NCBI GenBank assembly: GCA_032433765.1
Contig: JAVIAB010000049.1
Span: 25,191,602-25,255,601 of the forward strand
DNA length: 64,000 nt
Direction: 5' to 3'
Source of the DNA: Megaustenia siamemsis
Taxonomy: Eukaryota; Mollusca; Gastropoda; Stylommatophora; Ariophantidae
This document shows positions 11,577 to 21,685 of this stretch, piece by piece; position 1 is the first letter of the stretch, and every line of letters begins with the position of its first letter. The position numbers and the translations under genes were made by a program. The notes below the pieces were generated by a model that did not search any database, was not told where the DNA came from, and worked only from the letters and a program-made list of their open reading frames with translations.

Positions 11577-11919
11577 CAGGGTGTTTATAAAGTCTCACTA
11601 CACTTGGTATCTAGGTCAATTTGAAAAAAAAAATGTTTATGACGTCATCACAATATGTGCTCCCACTGTCAATGAAATTTGTTGAATAAGTTTATTGCTA
11701 CTGGAAATGTGGAAGATGCTCCACGATCTGGTAGGCCTGCTGTGAATGATGAAATATGTTTAGATATCCAAGACAGAATCCTTAAAAGTCCAGACAAGTC
11801 ATTAAGAAAACTGTCGCAACAAGTGAACTTACCATTGAGCACATATTGTGATGACGTCATAAACATTTTTTTCAAATTGACCTAGATACCAAGTGTAGTG
11901 AGACTTTATAAACACCCTA
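11577..11919 (+). mobile_element. Mariner/Tc1-type deletion derivative with 86-bp inverted repeats
   Basis: The two ends, 11577-11662 and about 11837-11919, are inverted repeats that differ in the first base and in the length of an A run. TA lies at both outer edges (11575-11576 and 11920-11921), the expected target duplication. Between the ends a plus-strand frame (about 11679-11845) encodes the start of a transposase DNA-binding region, including GNVEDAPRSGRPAVNDEI and SLRKLSQQVNLPLSTY, as in mariner-like transposases. The frame then runs straight into the right inverted repeat. The catalytic domain is therefore missing, and the copy could move only with enzyme supplied elsewhere. Confidence 0.93.
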
Positions 11920-11934
11920 TATAATATTTGCTAA

Positions 11935-12495
11935 ATCGATGACAGTTTTCTTGACATGTATTGTCTAACATTCTGTTGGCCTCTTCTGGTGTTATTCCTC
12001 CTAGTGACTCTAGTATTCCCTTTAACCATCTATTTCTCGGTCTTCCTCTTAATCTGGCGTTTTCTTAGCGTTTGTTTATGGCTCTTTGAGTCATTGTTAG
12101 TTCTTTTTGTCTTGTTATGTGGCTGAACCAATTTATCTGTTGTTTCTTTATGTATTCGATGGCTGGTTCAATTTCGAGTTTCTTCCTTAGGTCAGTGTTT
12201 CTTACTCTGTCCCTTAATCTGTTTCCTGTCATTCTTCTGACACATTTCATTTCGGTGGTCGTTATCTTTCTTATTGTTCTAGAGTCCAGCGTCCAATTCT
12301 GGCACTGATAGCACAGAGTTGGTAGAAAAATTGATTTGTATATTGCCCTTTTTGCTTCTGTAGTTATAGCTTTGTTTTTCAATAGTGTTGATACTTGGCC
12401 TATAACTTCGCATGCTTTGTTACACCTTATACCTATTTCGGCCTCTTGGTTATTGTCTTGTGTTAACATGCTACCTAGATATTTAAAATTGTCAA
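11935..12495 (-). mobile_element. LINE type 1 3' fragment
   Basis: The minus-strand frame contains LTQDNNQEAEIGIRCNKA, LCYQCQNWTLDSRTIRK and EYIKKQQINWFSHITRQKE. After one stop it continues with a tail rich in RGRPRNRW and GGITPEEANR. It is about 80-90% similar in protein to the plus-strand copy at 29390-30131. The palm domain is missing. Confidence 0.88.
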
Positions 12496-12537
12496 TAAAG
12501 GATTAATAATTTAAAAAAAGATGTGTGTATAGACCAG

Positions 12538-12543
12538 TTTATT
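12538..12543 (-). terminator. Polyadenylation signal AATAAA for the Pro/His-rich gene
   Basis: AATAAA on the minus strand lies 225 bp downstream of the stop codon of the exon at 12768-12908. It is the first perfect hexamer after the stop and so the most likely cleavage signal. Not proven without transcript data. Confidence 0.55.
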
Positions 12544-12767
12544 TCGTTAAGTTGAAGGAGTGCAAATAAAGCCATGTAGACATGCCTTATTCAATTGATA
12601 AACATCGACAGCATATTTTGTGAGTATCTGTTCACATCTTTTTTCTTTCAGTTAGTTTTTGTTTAAATAATGACAGATGCGAGTCTATGATTTGTTTTTT
12701 GTTGGAAGAAATGTAGTGTCGTCTAGCATCTGTCGATAGTGTGTTCATCGTCACAGCTTCTCTACCA

Positions 12768-12908
12768 CTAGTGATGGTGATGGTGACCGTGGTGGTGACC
12801 AAACCCGTGGTGGTGATGGTGGTGACCAAATCCGTGGTGATGGTGGTGGTGGCTCATGCCAGCTAAGGCTAGACCAGCTCCGATCCCTAGCCCCACTCCT
12901 AGACCGGG
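12768..12908 (-). CDS. Pro/Tyr-Gly-His-rich small protein, exon 3 (C-terminal)
   Basis: This exon encodes residues 75-120 of a 120-residue protein and ends in TAG. It starts after a good acceptor (TTTTATCCTCAG) in phase 0, matching the phase of exon 2. It begins PGLGVGLGIGAGLALAG, a glycine-spaced hydrophobic segment long enough to insert in or pack against a membrane. A tail of His runs separated by GFG or G follows: HHHHHH, HHHHHH, HHH, HHHHH. The whole protein has no cysteine. The architecture (Tyr/Pro-rich head, Gly-hydrophobic middle, His/Gly tail) recalls the plant glycine-rich protein A3 class and suggests metal or acidic-surface binding by the tail. That is inference, and I do not recognise an orthologue by name. 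Confidence 0.82.
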   Translation of the reverse strand, partial: PGLGVGLGIGAGLALAGMSHHHHHHGFGHHHHHHGFGHHHGHHHHH

Positions 12909-12911
12909 CTG

Positions 12912-13140
12912 AGGATAAAATAACGTAATATAAAAGTAACGTAAAAAATAAAATTAACGTAATATAAAAGTAACGTAGTATAAAAATAACATAATATAAA
13001 AATAGCGTAATATAAAGATAACGTAATATCAAAGTAACGTAATATAAAAATAGCATAATATAAAAACAACGTAATATAATATAAATAACGTAATATAATA
13101 AAAATAACGTAATATAATTACTATATAATAGCAAAGCCGT
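12912..13140. repeat. AT-rich degenerate repeat, 17-18 bp unit
   Basis: Repeats of ATAACGTAATATAAAA with variable spacing lie directly upstream of the exon 3 acceptor, inside intron 2. Confidence 0.9.
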
Positions 13141-13161
13141 TCAGAAAAAAACAATCGCTAT

Positions 13162-13165
<4 letters not shown>

Positions 13166-13216
<51 letters not shown>
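13166..13216. repeat. (CT)n microsatellite
   Basis: A CT dinucleotide run of about 50 bp. Confidence 0.97.
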
Positions 13217-13219
<3 letters not shown>

Positions 13220-13256
13220 TTTTTCCTCCCTCTTCCGTCATTCTTCTTTTCAATCA

Positions 13257-13470
13257 TGGATCAGCTAAGGAAACAACTAAAGCCCACATGTAGCAACATG
13301 GATCAGCTAAGGAAACAACTAAAGCCCACATATAGCAACATGGATCAGCTAAGGAAACAACTAAAGCCCATATGCAGCAACATGGATCAGCTAAGGAAGC
13401 AACTAAAGCCCATATACAGCAACATGGATCAGCTAAGGAAACAACTAAACCCCACATATAGCAACATTAT
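13257..13470. repeat. 42-bp minisatellite, 5 copies
   Basis: Units containing ATGGATCAGCTAAGGAAACA repeat every 42 bp (14 codons), giving a spurious MDQLRKQLKP frame. It lies within intron 2 of the Pro/His-rich gene. Confidence 0.96.
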
Positions 13471-14065
13471 AGCACACAAGTATCATTAATAAGCGGGGAC
13501 AGGCAAATAATCAGAACTTAATCATGTTCCCGGTTGTCCAAGATGCCGGTTTATTTTAATCTTCGAGTGTGGGTTATGTGATAAGTGTTTATAACGGATT
13601 GATCATTGTAACAAGTTGTGTCAAGTGTTCTGTTCAGGAAGGACAAGATCAGGTCAGTACGTTTGAAATATAAACCATCTAAAATGTTACAGTTAGACCG
13701 TAAAATATCGCATGTGACACCGAACGCTCTAGCACGTGGGGAAACATCTCCGGGCTAGCCTCATCGTGTGTTCTTAAGTTAAGCCCTTAACATACGACAG
13801 ACGTAGCCGGTCGGTAAGGGATATACGCTTTATGCTTAGAAAAATGGAGATAGACCACAGATATATAGACCCTCGCCGCTGAAAGGCAAATGAGGAATGA
13901 AAGAAGGCAAATAATTGTGGTGCTACGGTACAGCTGATAGCAAGGAACAAGTGGTGGGATGTAATGTACACTCCTACAAGTTATGGTGACAGCTTTACAA
14001 AAGAGGAACAAAACAAAAATCCTTTTCTCTCACTTCCTTTTATACTTCTTCGGGTGTCGTGGGAG
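13471..14065. other. Intronic unique sequence
   Basis: About 600 bp of intron 2 without arrays. Short frames of 65-75 codons on the minus strand have no recognisable domain or splice context. Confidence 0.45.
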
Positions 14066-14480
14066 ATACAGTGTTCTAGATCTGGCCATTCCGGTAGTGG
14101 GAGATACAGTGTTCTAGATCTGGCCATTCCGGTAGTGGGAGATACAGTGTTCTAGATCTGGCCATTCCGGTAGTGGGAGATACAGTGTTCTAGATCTGGC
14201 CATTCCGGTAGTGGGAGATACAGTGTTCTAGATCTGGCCATTCCGGTAGTGGGAGATACAGTGTTCTAGATCTGGCCATTCCGGTAGTGGGAGATACAGT
14301 GTTCTAGATCTGGCCATTCCGGTAGTGGGAGATACAGTGTTCTAGATCTGGCCATTCCGGTAGTGGGAGATACAGTGTTCTAGATCTGGCCATTCCGGTA
14401 GTGGGAGATACAGTGTTCTAGATCTGGCCATTCCGGTAGTGGGAGATACAGTGTTCTAGATCTGGCCATTCCGGTAGAGC
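14066..14480. repeat. 38-bp minisatellite, about 11 copies, nearly identical
   Basis: Units with TGTTCTAGATCTGGCCATTC repeat every 38 bp and are almost invariant, so this array is young or recently homogenised. Confidence 0.97.
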
Positions 14481-14483
14481 CGC

Positions 14484-14620
14484 GACCATTGTCAGTTGAT
14501 GTTGTAGCGTTTCTCTGACATTGTCAGTAAATCTTACTCTGGATCTACCGCGGATTGTTCTTCCATCTCCTCTTTTATTCCACGTTTTGTGTGGTCTAGA
14601 ACCTCTTGGCATCCTTTCCA
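14484..14620 (-). mobile_element. Possible LINE C-terminal tail
   Basis: The minus-strand frame reads RGSRPHKTWNKRGDGRTI and then RSRVRFTDNVRET, which has the basic, R-G-R-rich look of LINE carboxyl tails. No longer match is visible, so the call is tentative. Confidence 0.35.
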
Positions 14621-14629
14621 GATGAGAGA

Positions 14630-15040
14630 ACCATTTGTTGTTTCTGCGTTTAGTTTAGGATTGATTCAACGCCCAATCTCTCGCATACATGCGGGAACAC
14701 AGGGAAATGAAAGAGCGGACAGGTTGGCTAGCTGCGCTGTCGCTGAAGACGGTCAGCCAATGGATCGGGTGGACATCATCAATGCCCTCCGTGTTGTGGG
14801 AAGGACACATGACTTCGACAACCATGAGTCCACGTCACTCCTTCGGATGAAAGAGATGGGAGTTAAAATTGGGCACAGCCAGAAACGAGAAACTTAGTGT
14901 TGGCGGGTAAGAAGACTAATCAACCAACACAGAACTGGAGTCGACAGTCGCTGGACGCTGGAAGACTTGCTGAGGAGGGGATCTGAGCACCTATGGACAT
15001 GTTCGGAGTGCAATCATGATGATCAGCAAATAACTTAATA
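14630..15040 (+). mobile_element. Non-LTR retroelement RNase H-domain remnant
   Basis: The plus frame contains ISRIHAGTQGNERADRLA, the conserved end of an RNase H domain as found in jockey- or I-type LINEs. After a stop at about 14895 the same frame continues CWRVRRLINQHRTGVDSRW and ends with an LWTCSECNHDD element resembling a terminal Cys pair. Neither RT nor endonuclease domain is present. This is a different retroelement lineage from LINE types 1-3. Confidence 0.82.
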
Positions 15041-15047
15041 GCTCAAC

Positions 15048-15076
15048 TCTCTCTCCCTCTCTCTCTCTCTCTCTCA
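15048..15076. repeat. (CT)n microsatellite
   Basis: A short CT dinucleotide run follows the RNase H remnant. Confidence 0.9.
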
Positions 15077-15424
15077 TCTTTTCTAATTACGTCACTTCTA
15101 ACCACCCCAAACGCCTATCTCAAACATCTTTGGTGATTAATTTCCTTTTATGTTATTCGTTAGTGACCATGCTTGATACTGATAAGACAAAGTGGGAATG
15201 AACATATTCTGTAAACACGTTTCTTTGTGACAAAAGATATTGTTTTGTGTTGAAGTATAGGAGCTAGCTGAAACAATATTTGGTTCACATCGTTACATCG
15301 AATGTTCTTTATGTTCTTTATCCGTTTTGCATTCTCAGAAATACAGAACAAATTCAACATTCATGTTAAGATGTATGGCTTCGATACACCTGAGCAGGGC
15401 ATTTGGAAGTATCGGGTCTTGTAG
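15077..15424. other. Intronic unique sequence
   Basis: No repeat or gene was recognised; AT-rich intron 2 sequence. Confidence 0.45.
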
Positions 15425-16242
15425 GCGACTTTGTGATCTACTGTCCTGGGCACAGATCCGGGCACCTATGGGTGTATCTACTGCCCTGGGCACAGATCCG
15501 GGCACCTATAGGTGTATCTACTGTCCTGGGCACAGATCCGGGCACCTATGGGTGTATCTACTGTCCTGGGCACAGATCCGGGCACCTATAGGTGTATCTA
15601 CTGTCCTGGGTACAGATCCGGGCACCTATAGGTGTATCTACTGCCCTGGGCACAGATCCGGGCACCTATAGGTGTATCTACTGCCCTGGGCACAGATCCG
15701 GGCACCTATAGGTGTATCTACTGTCCTGGGCACAGATCCGGGCACCTATGGGTGTATATACTGTCCTGGGCACAGATCCGGGCACCTATGGGTGTATCTA
15801 CTGCCCTAGGCACAGATCCGGGCACCTATGGGTGTATCTACTGCCCTGGGTACAGATCCGGGCACCTATGGGTGTATCTACTGTCCTGGGCACAGATCCG
15901 GGCACCTATGTGTGTATCTACTGCCCTGGGCACAGATCCGGGCACCTATAGGTGTATCTACTGCCCTGGGCACATATCCGGGCACCTATAGGTATATCTA
16001 CTGCCCTGGGCACATATCCGGGCACCTATAGGTGTATCTACTGTCCTGGGCACAGATCCGGGCACCTATAGGTGTATCTACTGTCCTGGGCACAGATCCG
16101 GGCACCTATAGGTGTATCTACTGTCCTGGGCACAGATCCGGGCACCTATGGGTGTATCTACTGTCCTGGGCACATATCCGGGCACCTATGGGTGTATCTA
16201 CTGCCCTGGGCACATATCCGGGCACCTATGGGTGTGTCTACT
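15425..16242. repeat. 40-bp minisatellite, about 20 copies
   Basis: Units with CACAGATCCGGGCACCTATA repeat every 40 bp. Because 40 is not a multiple of three, one array reads through all three frames as related peptides (WAQIRAP, LGTDPGTY, CPGHRSGHL); these are not genes. Confidence 0.97.
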
Positions 16243-16779
16243 GCAGAAGCGGATATTCAGAGAAGACAACGGAGATCACAACTCCTCTCATATTTGATGA
16301 GAATACACAACACAATCACATTCCAGCTCAATGAGTTCAATGTCAATGACCCACCAGCCACTGTATTCCCTAATATTGCTGTGATATTGTTCAAATAACT
16401 CAAGCCGTTACTAATAAATAGGCTATGGAGGTCAAACCTACTACAACCGTACACCGACATCTATCTGCTATGCAATGTGTATGAGAATTATCCCTCCTCC
16501 CCCGTTTCCATGGTAACAAAAGACAAATCAGATGACGTTCTATCTTTATATTTAAACAAAAGTAGTTCCTATGGGGAGACGATTTTATGAAGTGGCGACT
16601 CTAAGAATCACTGCGCTGCATTTGTTTATAAAAAAAAAACACATGAACAAAACTGTATGAACATTTAATTAACAGCAAAACCATGTTTTTTTTTTCTTCA
16701 TACAATAATAACGCAAATAAACTAAGATATTATGATATAGTTATAATTATGTTCATTTAGGACAATAATTGAAGGGACA
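16243..16779. other. Intronic unique sequence with an RFX X-box-like palindrome
   Basis: No gene was recognised. The perfect 14-bp palindrome GTTTCCATGGTAAC at 16504-16517 fits the RFX X-box consensus. AT-rich sequence with short poly-A and poly-T runs follows. Confidence 0.4.
16504..16517. promoter_or_regulatory. Candidate RFX X-box
   Basis: GTTTCCATGGTAAC fits RYYNYY-N2-RRNRAC, the known RFX factor site, on both strands. It is deep inside intron 2 of the Pro/His-rich gene and no promoter is recognisable beside it, so function is uncertain. Confidence 0.35.
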
Positions 16780-16950
16780 ATCACCAGCAAGGGCGTTCTT
16801 CTCGAGAATGCATGGAAAAAGACCAAGAGGAAGACCTCAAAGAAGATGGATAGATGCAGTGACAGAGACATGTAACAACAAAGGAAAATCACTAATTCAG
16901 ACAGTTCGAGCAGCTCAAGAACGACAAATAATATAAACCACGTCACCTTT
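16780..16950 (+). mobile_element. LINE 3'-terminal tail fragment
   Basis: The plus frame reads MHGKRPRGRPQRRWIDAVTE and then TVRAAQERQII before a TAA. This is the characteristic basic tail that follows the RT domain in endonuclease-RT LINEs. Only the last 55 or so codons remain. Confidence 0.75.
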
Positions 16951-17452
16951 TAGGTATCAGTGAAAAGAGAAAAGAAGGAAAAAGAAGATTGACGGAATCA
17001 TTTTACATAGCACAAATTACAGTAATGTTTATGTTGCCAATTATCAGGTTAAAGGTTAACCTAAAAGTTCCGTCTCATTTCCTGGCCTCCTCGAGTTTCA
17101 AACTCACCGTCCGCCACTGATCAGGGCTTGATTTATTTCACCTTTAAAATCAGTAAGCAATAAATAAACCTGACGTATTCTGTGTATTTTAGGCACGAGT
17201 TACGTCATGCAGTATCGAAGCAACAAGTATTGACGGATGACATTTACTTGAACTTTGAACCCGCCCTATGTAACAAGCAAAACATGTCACAGCGGGCAAC
17301 CCAAACTACCGAGTATTAAGAAAAATGATAAAACGAGACTCGCTGTAGTTACTAAATGAGGAACGATCGTCCGTGTTTCAGAAAACGGTGGAGAGTGTCC
17401 TGTTCGCCATAGCAGCGGCTGGCTTTGTGCCCGGGTTTACCATCAATTATTC
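16951..17452. other. Intronic unique sequence
   Basis: No repeat, gene or motif was recognised in this 500-bp part of intron 2. Confidence 0.45.
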
Positions 17453-17915
17453 CAGTGATTGTCAAACTGTGCTCTACGGAGCCCAGGTGCTCTGCAGGCG
17501 CCTGCTAGGGGCTCCGCGACATCATCATAATAAAGTGCCATGCTCGGGGTAGGTGCTGTTTCTCCACAAACCTCTACCCACAATTCAACTCACCAACTTC
17601 CGCCGCTGTTGTACCACAATGTTAACCTCTCTAATATTATCTCTCTATGTCGTCCGAGATATCTCTTTCCCTCCTGTCATTGGAGCTGTTGTCAAACAAG
17701 AATACCCAGATGTAGGCAAGAAGGCCCTAACAGTTTTAATTCCTTTAGCAACAACCTACTTATGTGAGACCAGATTCTCGACACTGGAAGCCATCAAAAG
17801 CAAATACAGATCACATGTGGACGCTGAGAGAGAGATTAGAATAACAATTTCCAAACTTGTGCCCAGATTTGAAGATCTAATGAGGATAAAACAAACTCAT
17901 TCTTCCCAGTGACTT
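17453..17915 (+). mobile_element. hAT transposon remnant: terminal repeat plus transposase C-terminus
   Basis: The sequence starts CAGTGATTGTCAAACTGTGC, followed by a GGAGCCC/GGGGCTCC palindromic region, a form usual at hAT ends. About 100 bp later a plus frame (17553-17912) ends with PLATTYLCETRFSTLEAIKS and then VPRFEDL, the dimerisation-region signature of ZBED-like hAT transposases. The zinc finger and catalytic core are missing and no matching right end was found. The copy is therefore internally deleted and probably truncated. Confidence 0.85.
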
Positions 17916-18244
17916 TGTCACAGATAAAAATATCACAATGTCAATTGATTAAATTATTTTTTTTCCAATTACAAAAATGACACCGATCTATTTAAGTTAT
18001 ATCCAAAACGTTAGTTTATTTAGCTCCATAAATCAATATAACATGTTGAATATGCTGTTACAATGATATTAACATATTTTTATTCTTCCTGTAAGGCAGC
18101 ACTTGTTTGTTCAAACCGTGGACGGAAAGTAGAGCAACAAATGCGGTGTGTATGAAGTGTCTCCAGTCAAATGTTGGTTGAAATATCCGCCTGAATAAAA
18201 CCATTTTCTTCCTACTTGAATTGATTGCTGGGTTTTCTCCCTGG
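17916..18244. other. AT-rich flank of the hAT remnant
   Basis: No second terminal repeat and no gene was found; short minus-strand frames here are not supported. Confidence 0.4.
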
Positions 18245-18425
18245 ATTGTTTGACTTGAGTCTTCATCACGTGACATACCGGCTGGCGTAGTCGATCATGT
18301 CTTTCCACACTCTTCCGTCCACTGTACATCGCATCACTTCTGTTGTATCTCTCTTTCCCTGTATTCTGCCAGTTGTAACCAGATATTCCAGTTTCCCTCT
18401 TCTTATGATGTAAAGGTTATCGAGG
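18245..18425 (-). mobile_element. LINE type 3 3'-terminal fragment
   Basis: The minus strand encodes a stretch ending VWKDMIDYASRYVT, preceded by a GKLEYLVTTGRIQGKR-like segment. Both match the terminal region at 33143-33510. It has at least one internal deletion relative to that copy. Confidence 0.78.
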
Positions 18426-19187
18426 TAGGCGTATCACCAACCAAAGGAGGGGTAAGACATCTCCTTCCTGCCTAAGTCTATCGGACACCCTCAGGCAAGG
18501 GTATCACCAACCAAAGGAGGGGTAAGACATCTCCTTCCTGCCTAGTCTACCGGACACCCTCAGGCAAGGGTATCACCAACCAAAGGAGGGGTAAGATATC
18601 TCCTTCCTGCCTAGTCTACCGGACACCCTCAGGCAAGGGTATCATCAACCAAAGGAGGGGTAAGATATCTCCTTCCGGCCTAGTCTACCGGACACCCTCA
18701 GGCAAGGGTATCACCAACCAAAGGAGGGGTAAGATATCTCCTTCCTGCCTAGTCTACCGGACACCCTCAGGCAAGGGTATCACCAACCAAAGGAGGGGTA
18801 AGATATCTCCTTCCTGCCTAGTCTACCGGACACCCTCAGGCAAGGGTATCACCAACCAAAGGAGGGGTAAGACATCTCCTTCCTGCCTAGTCTACCGGAC
18901 ACCCTCAGGCAAGGGTATCACCAACCAAAGGAGGGGTAAGGCATCTCCTTCCTGTCTAGTCTACCGGAAACCCTCAGGCAATGGTATCACCAACCAAAGG
19001 AGGGGTAAGACATCTCCTTCCTGCCTAGTCTACCGGACACCCTCAGGCAAGGGTATCACCAACCAAAGGAGGGGTAAGGCATCTCCTTCCTGTCTAGTCT
19101 ACCGGAAACCCTCAGGCAAGGGTATCACCAACCAAAGGAGGGGTAAGGCATCTCCTTCCTCTCTAGTCAACCGGACACCCTCAGGCA
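18426..19187. repeat. 69-bp minisatellite, about 11 copies
   Basis: Units with CCAAAGGAGGGGTAAGACAT repeat every 69 bp (GACATC, GATATC and GGCATC variants). It lies in intron 2. Confidence 0.97.
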
Positions 19188-19614
19188 AGGTGGAGCTCCC
19201 GTTTAGCACTGTCCCCTTTGAATCTGGGTTACATGCAGTCATTGGAGCAGGTGGTGGATGGTGTTGTGGGAGCAGCCGACAAGTAGTGCCGGTTAATCTC
19301 CCCACACTGCGATGGCAGACAGAGGATCTCATGTATAGAGACAATGGCTGCGATCTCCGACTAGTACAGTCACTGCCAAGAAGGAAAGGAATGGCAAACT
19401 ACCTTCTTATATTGTCTGGAATAGCCATGTCAACAAACAATGTGATATCTACAGCTAACGACGTTAATGGGGACTCCAAGCAACCGTCCGGTAGGGATCA
19501 TCATGTGCTAAAGGTGGCACCTGATCGATTATTTACTTGCCCCTTGTATGCCCCTGGTTTTGATCCTCTCAGTTGTTTGTTTTCTCATAGAAAGAAACTA
19601 TAAGAAGAAGGTTT
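19188..19614. other. Unclassified repeat-like sequence
   Basis: A 137-codon plus-strand frame starts in the array edge but has no recognisable domain. The phrase AAAGGAATGGCAAACTACCT resembles a phrase that recurs at the 5' ends of some LINEs and SINEs. This stretch may be such a leader, but no second copy is visible here. Confidence 0.35.
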
Positions 19615-19805
19615 CATAATGTGGTTGAATGGTTAGAGCGCTAGTTGACCAGCGAGTTAAATCCCCAGTGCAATCTCTTCACTGACATCACCGCTTTTAG
19701 ATCCACTCAATCTCTCCAGGTCTGAAAATGGGTACCATAATTTTTCTGAGAAAAGTGGGCGGCATGAAGTGATTACGACCACAGCACCGATTTTTTCTTA
19801 CATTC
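19615..19805 (+). mobile_element. Degenerate tRNA-derived SINE
   Basis: GGTTGAATGGTTAGAGCGCT is a decayed A-box region. GGGTACCATAATTTTTCTGA and GATTACGACCACA then follow in the same order as the SINE at 60846-61290 (GGGTACCGGATTTTTTTCTG, ATACCGACCACA). The copy is old and lacks the tail. Confidence 0.65.
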
Positions 19806-19969
19806 GATATTCCCACACAACCACTCCTTGGTGCGGTGAAGGTGAGGAATGCCGCCTCGTGAGTTTCGATACTTGAAGCAACACTGTCCAGAAGTCTCCG
19901 AACACTTCTGGAAAGGCGACCTAGCACATATGGGTGTAGACTCGCGTGCTAAGACGTCGATTCAAGTCT

Positions 19970-20437
19970 CGTACTTTACCTTTACCTATACCTTTACCTA
20001 TACCTTTACCTTTACTTATACCTATACCTATACCTTTACCTTTACTTATACCTATACCTATACCTTTACCTTTACTTATACCTATACCTATACCTTTACC
20101 TTTACCTTTACCTTTACCTTTACCTTTACCTTTACCTATACCTATACCTTTACCTTTACCTATACCTTTACCTATACCTATACCTTTACCTTTACCTTTA
20201 CCTATACCTTTATCTATACCTTTACCTATACCTATACCTTTACCTTTACCTATACCTTTACCTTTACCTATACCTATACCTATACCTTTACCTTTACCTA
20301 TACCTATACCTATACCTATGCCTTTACCTTTATCTATACCTATACCTTTACCTATATCTTTACCTTTACCTATACCTATACCTTTACCTTTACCTATACC
20401 TATACCTTTACCTATACCTTTACCTATACCTTACCTA
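19970..20437. repeat. (CCTTTA/CCTATA)n hexanucleotide repeat
   Basis: About 78 hexamers mix CCTTTA and CCTATA without strict order. The frames of alternating Pro/Leu/Ile or Thr/Phe/Tyr are artefacts. It is not the metazoan telomere repeat. Confidence 0.97.
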
Positions 20438-20890
20438 TACAGTCATGTGTCATATATCTTGATGTGTGTCAGTGTTAGTCATGCCTCGTATCGTTGTGTG
20501 CATGTCTGTGTTGGTCACATCTCATATCTTTGTGTGTGCATGTCTGTGTTAGTCACCTCTAGTGACTCGGGCAGATGGTGCTCCTAAACCTGGGAGGGCC
20601 GACCATCTAAGGGCAGAATCCCCCTACAGAAAAGATCATCTGCTGCCTTACAGGAAGATTGGGGACAATCAAAGGCTAAGGAAAGCTAGCCTGAATGAAA
20701 TGCTGGCTGAAATCGGATGCACAGGGCCACTGGCGCAGAACACAGTGCAACGTTTTAACGGATGTTCAATCACAGTGGATCTGGCAGACTCTAATTGTGA
20801 TGTTCTGTCTGTGGGGTCGATCAACACACTTAGCCTGACAGCTGTCTTCATGTGAGAGTCTGGAATCCTACTCTGATTGAGTCCTGATCG
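20438..20890. other. Unclassified sequence
   Basis: A 97-codon plus-strand frame (20562-20855) has balanced composition but no motif I recognise, and no convincing splice sites frame it. It may be transposon-derived. Confidence 0.35.
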
Positions 20891-20891
20891 C

Positions 20892-20924
<33 letters not shown>

Positions 20925-20946
20925 GAGAGTGAGAGAGAGCGAGAGA
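20892..20946. repeat. (GA)n microsatellite
   Basis: An interrupted GA dinucleotide run. Confidence 0.95.
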
Positions 20947-21284
20947 ACCCACTTAACATTTGAGCTGAACATTTTAAATTCTGTATTTAATCTAAGTTGT
21001 ATGGATTTGCGTGTATCCAAGTACAACGAATGCTCATCTTGCTGTGTGTTTCCTTAATCCCCACACTTTTCCCCTGCAGTGTTTCGTTTGAAGCGAATAC
21101 CACGGCATGATGTATATGTCGCTATAGCAAAGTAGTAACATTGGTATGTCTCTCTGACCACTAGAAATAATCAGCGAACAACAACACAAATAGGTGACTG
21201 AAACTAAGTGAATCAATTCAGGGGAAGAGGTATGTTTACAGCACTCGGAAAAAATGACAAATAATCAACAACAGAAAAAAATAT
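20947..21284. other. Intronic unique sequence
   Basis: No gene or repeat was recognised. Confidence 0.4.
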
Positions 21285-21375
21285 GGACCAAGACAGGATC
21301 GAATCCGTACTCAGTGGCACAGCGCCTTGCAGCGAAAAGCCAAACGCTAGGGTACACTGCCACTCAGATAACTAA
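21285..21375 (-). mobile_element. tRNA-like SINE head or tRNA pseudogene
   Basis: On the minus strand an A-box-like TGAGTGGCAGTGTACC is followed about 60 nt later by the B-box-like GGATTCGATCC. Both are Pol III internal promoter elements with the spacing of a long-arm tRNA. The stems do not close well, so a functional tRNA is unlikely. Confidence 0.45.
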
Positions 21376-21685
21376 AAAATTAGCTTCGTAGGCAAAGTCC
21401 TTTCGCGAAGGCTTTCCCATGACTATAGCATAAGGCTGCGATCACAGCTCGGAAATATTTTTCCTGTTAAGACAAGTATCTCCCGGATAGGGTAGGGCTG
21501 AATACTTGCGTTGCAGACAAACATTTAGGATGAAACAGCACGAATAGTAGTTTCCTGTGGTTTAGACTGGAGACAAATAATAATAAATGAATATTATTAT
21601 AGGGGGAAACTTCCGAGGCGATAATCAGCGAATTGAGACTAACAAGTAAAAGCTAACATAATGAAGAGGTTTTCAAGATTCTTAC
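21376..21685. other. Intron 2 sequence next to exon 2
   Basis: About 310 bp between the tRNA-like head and the exon 2 donor. No repeat or gene was recognised. Confidence 0.45.

Noticed and set aside
19190..19603. 137-codon frame after the 69-bp array
   Set aside because: It begins in the array edge, has no recognised domain and lies antisense to the surrounding host gene. Listed as unclassified sequence only.
19970..20437. Telomere-like CCTTTA/CCTATA tract
   Set aside because: The metazoan telomere unit is CCCTAA. Mixed hexamers inside a gene intron with unique flanks are a microsatellite, not an interstitial telomere by sequence.
21285..21375. Functional tRNA gene
   Set aside because: Only the A- and B-box-like elements are good. 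Acceptor and T stems do not pair cleanly, so a SINE head or pseudogene is more likely.
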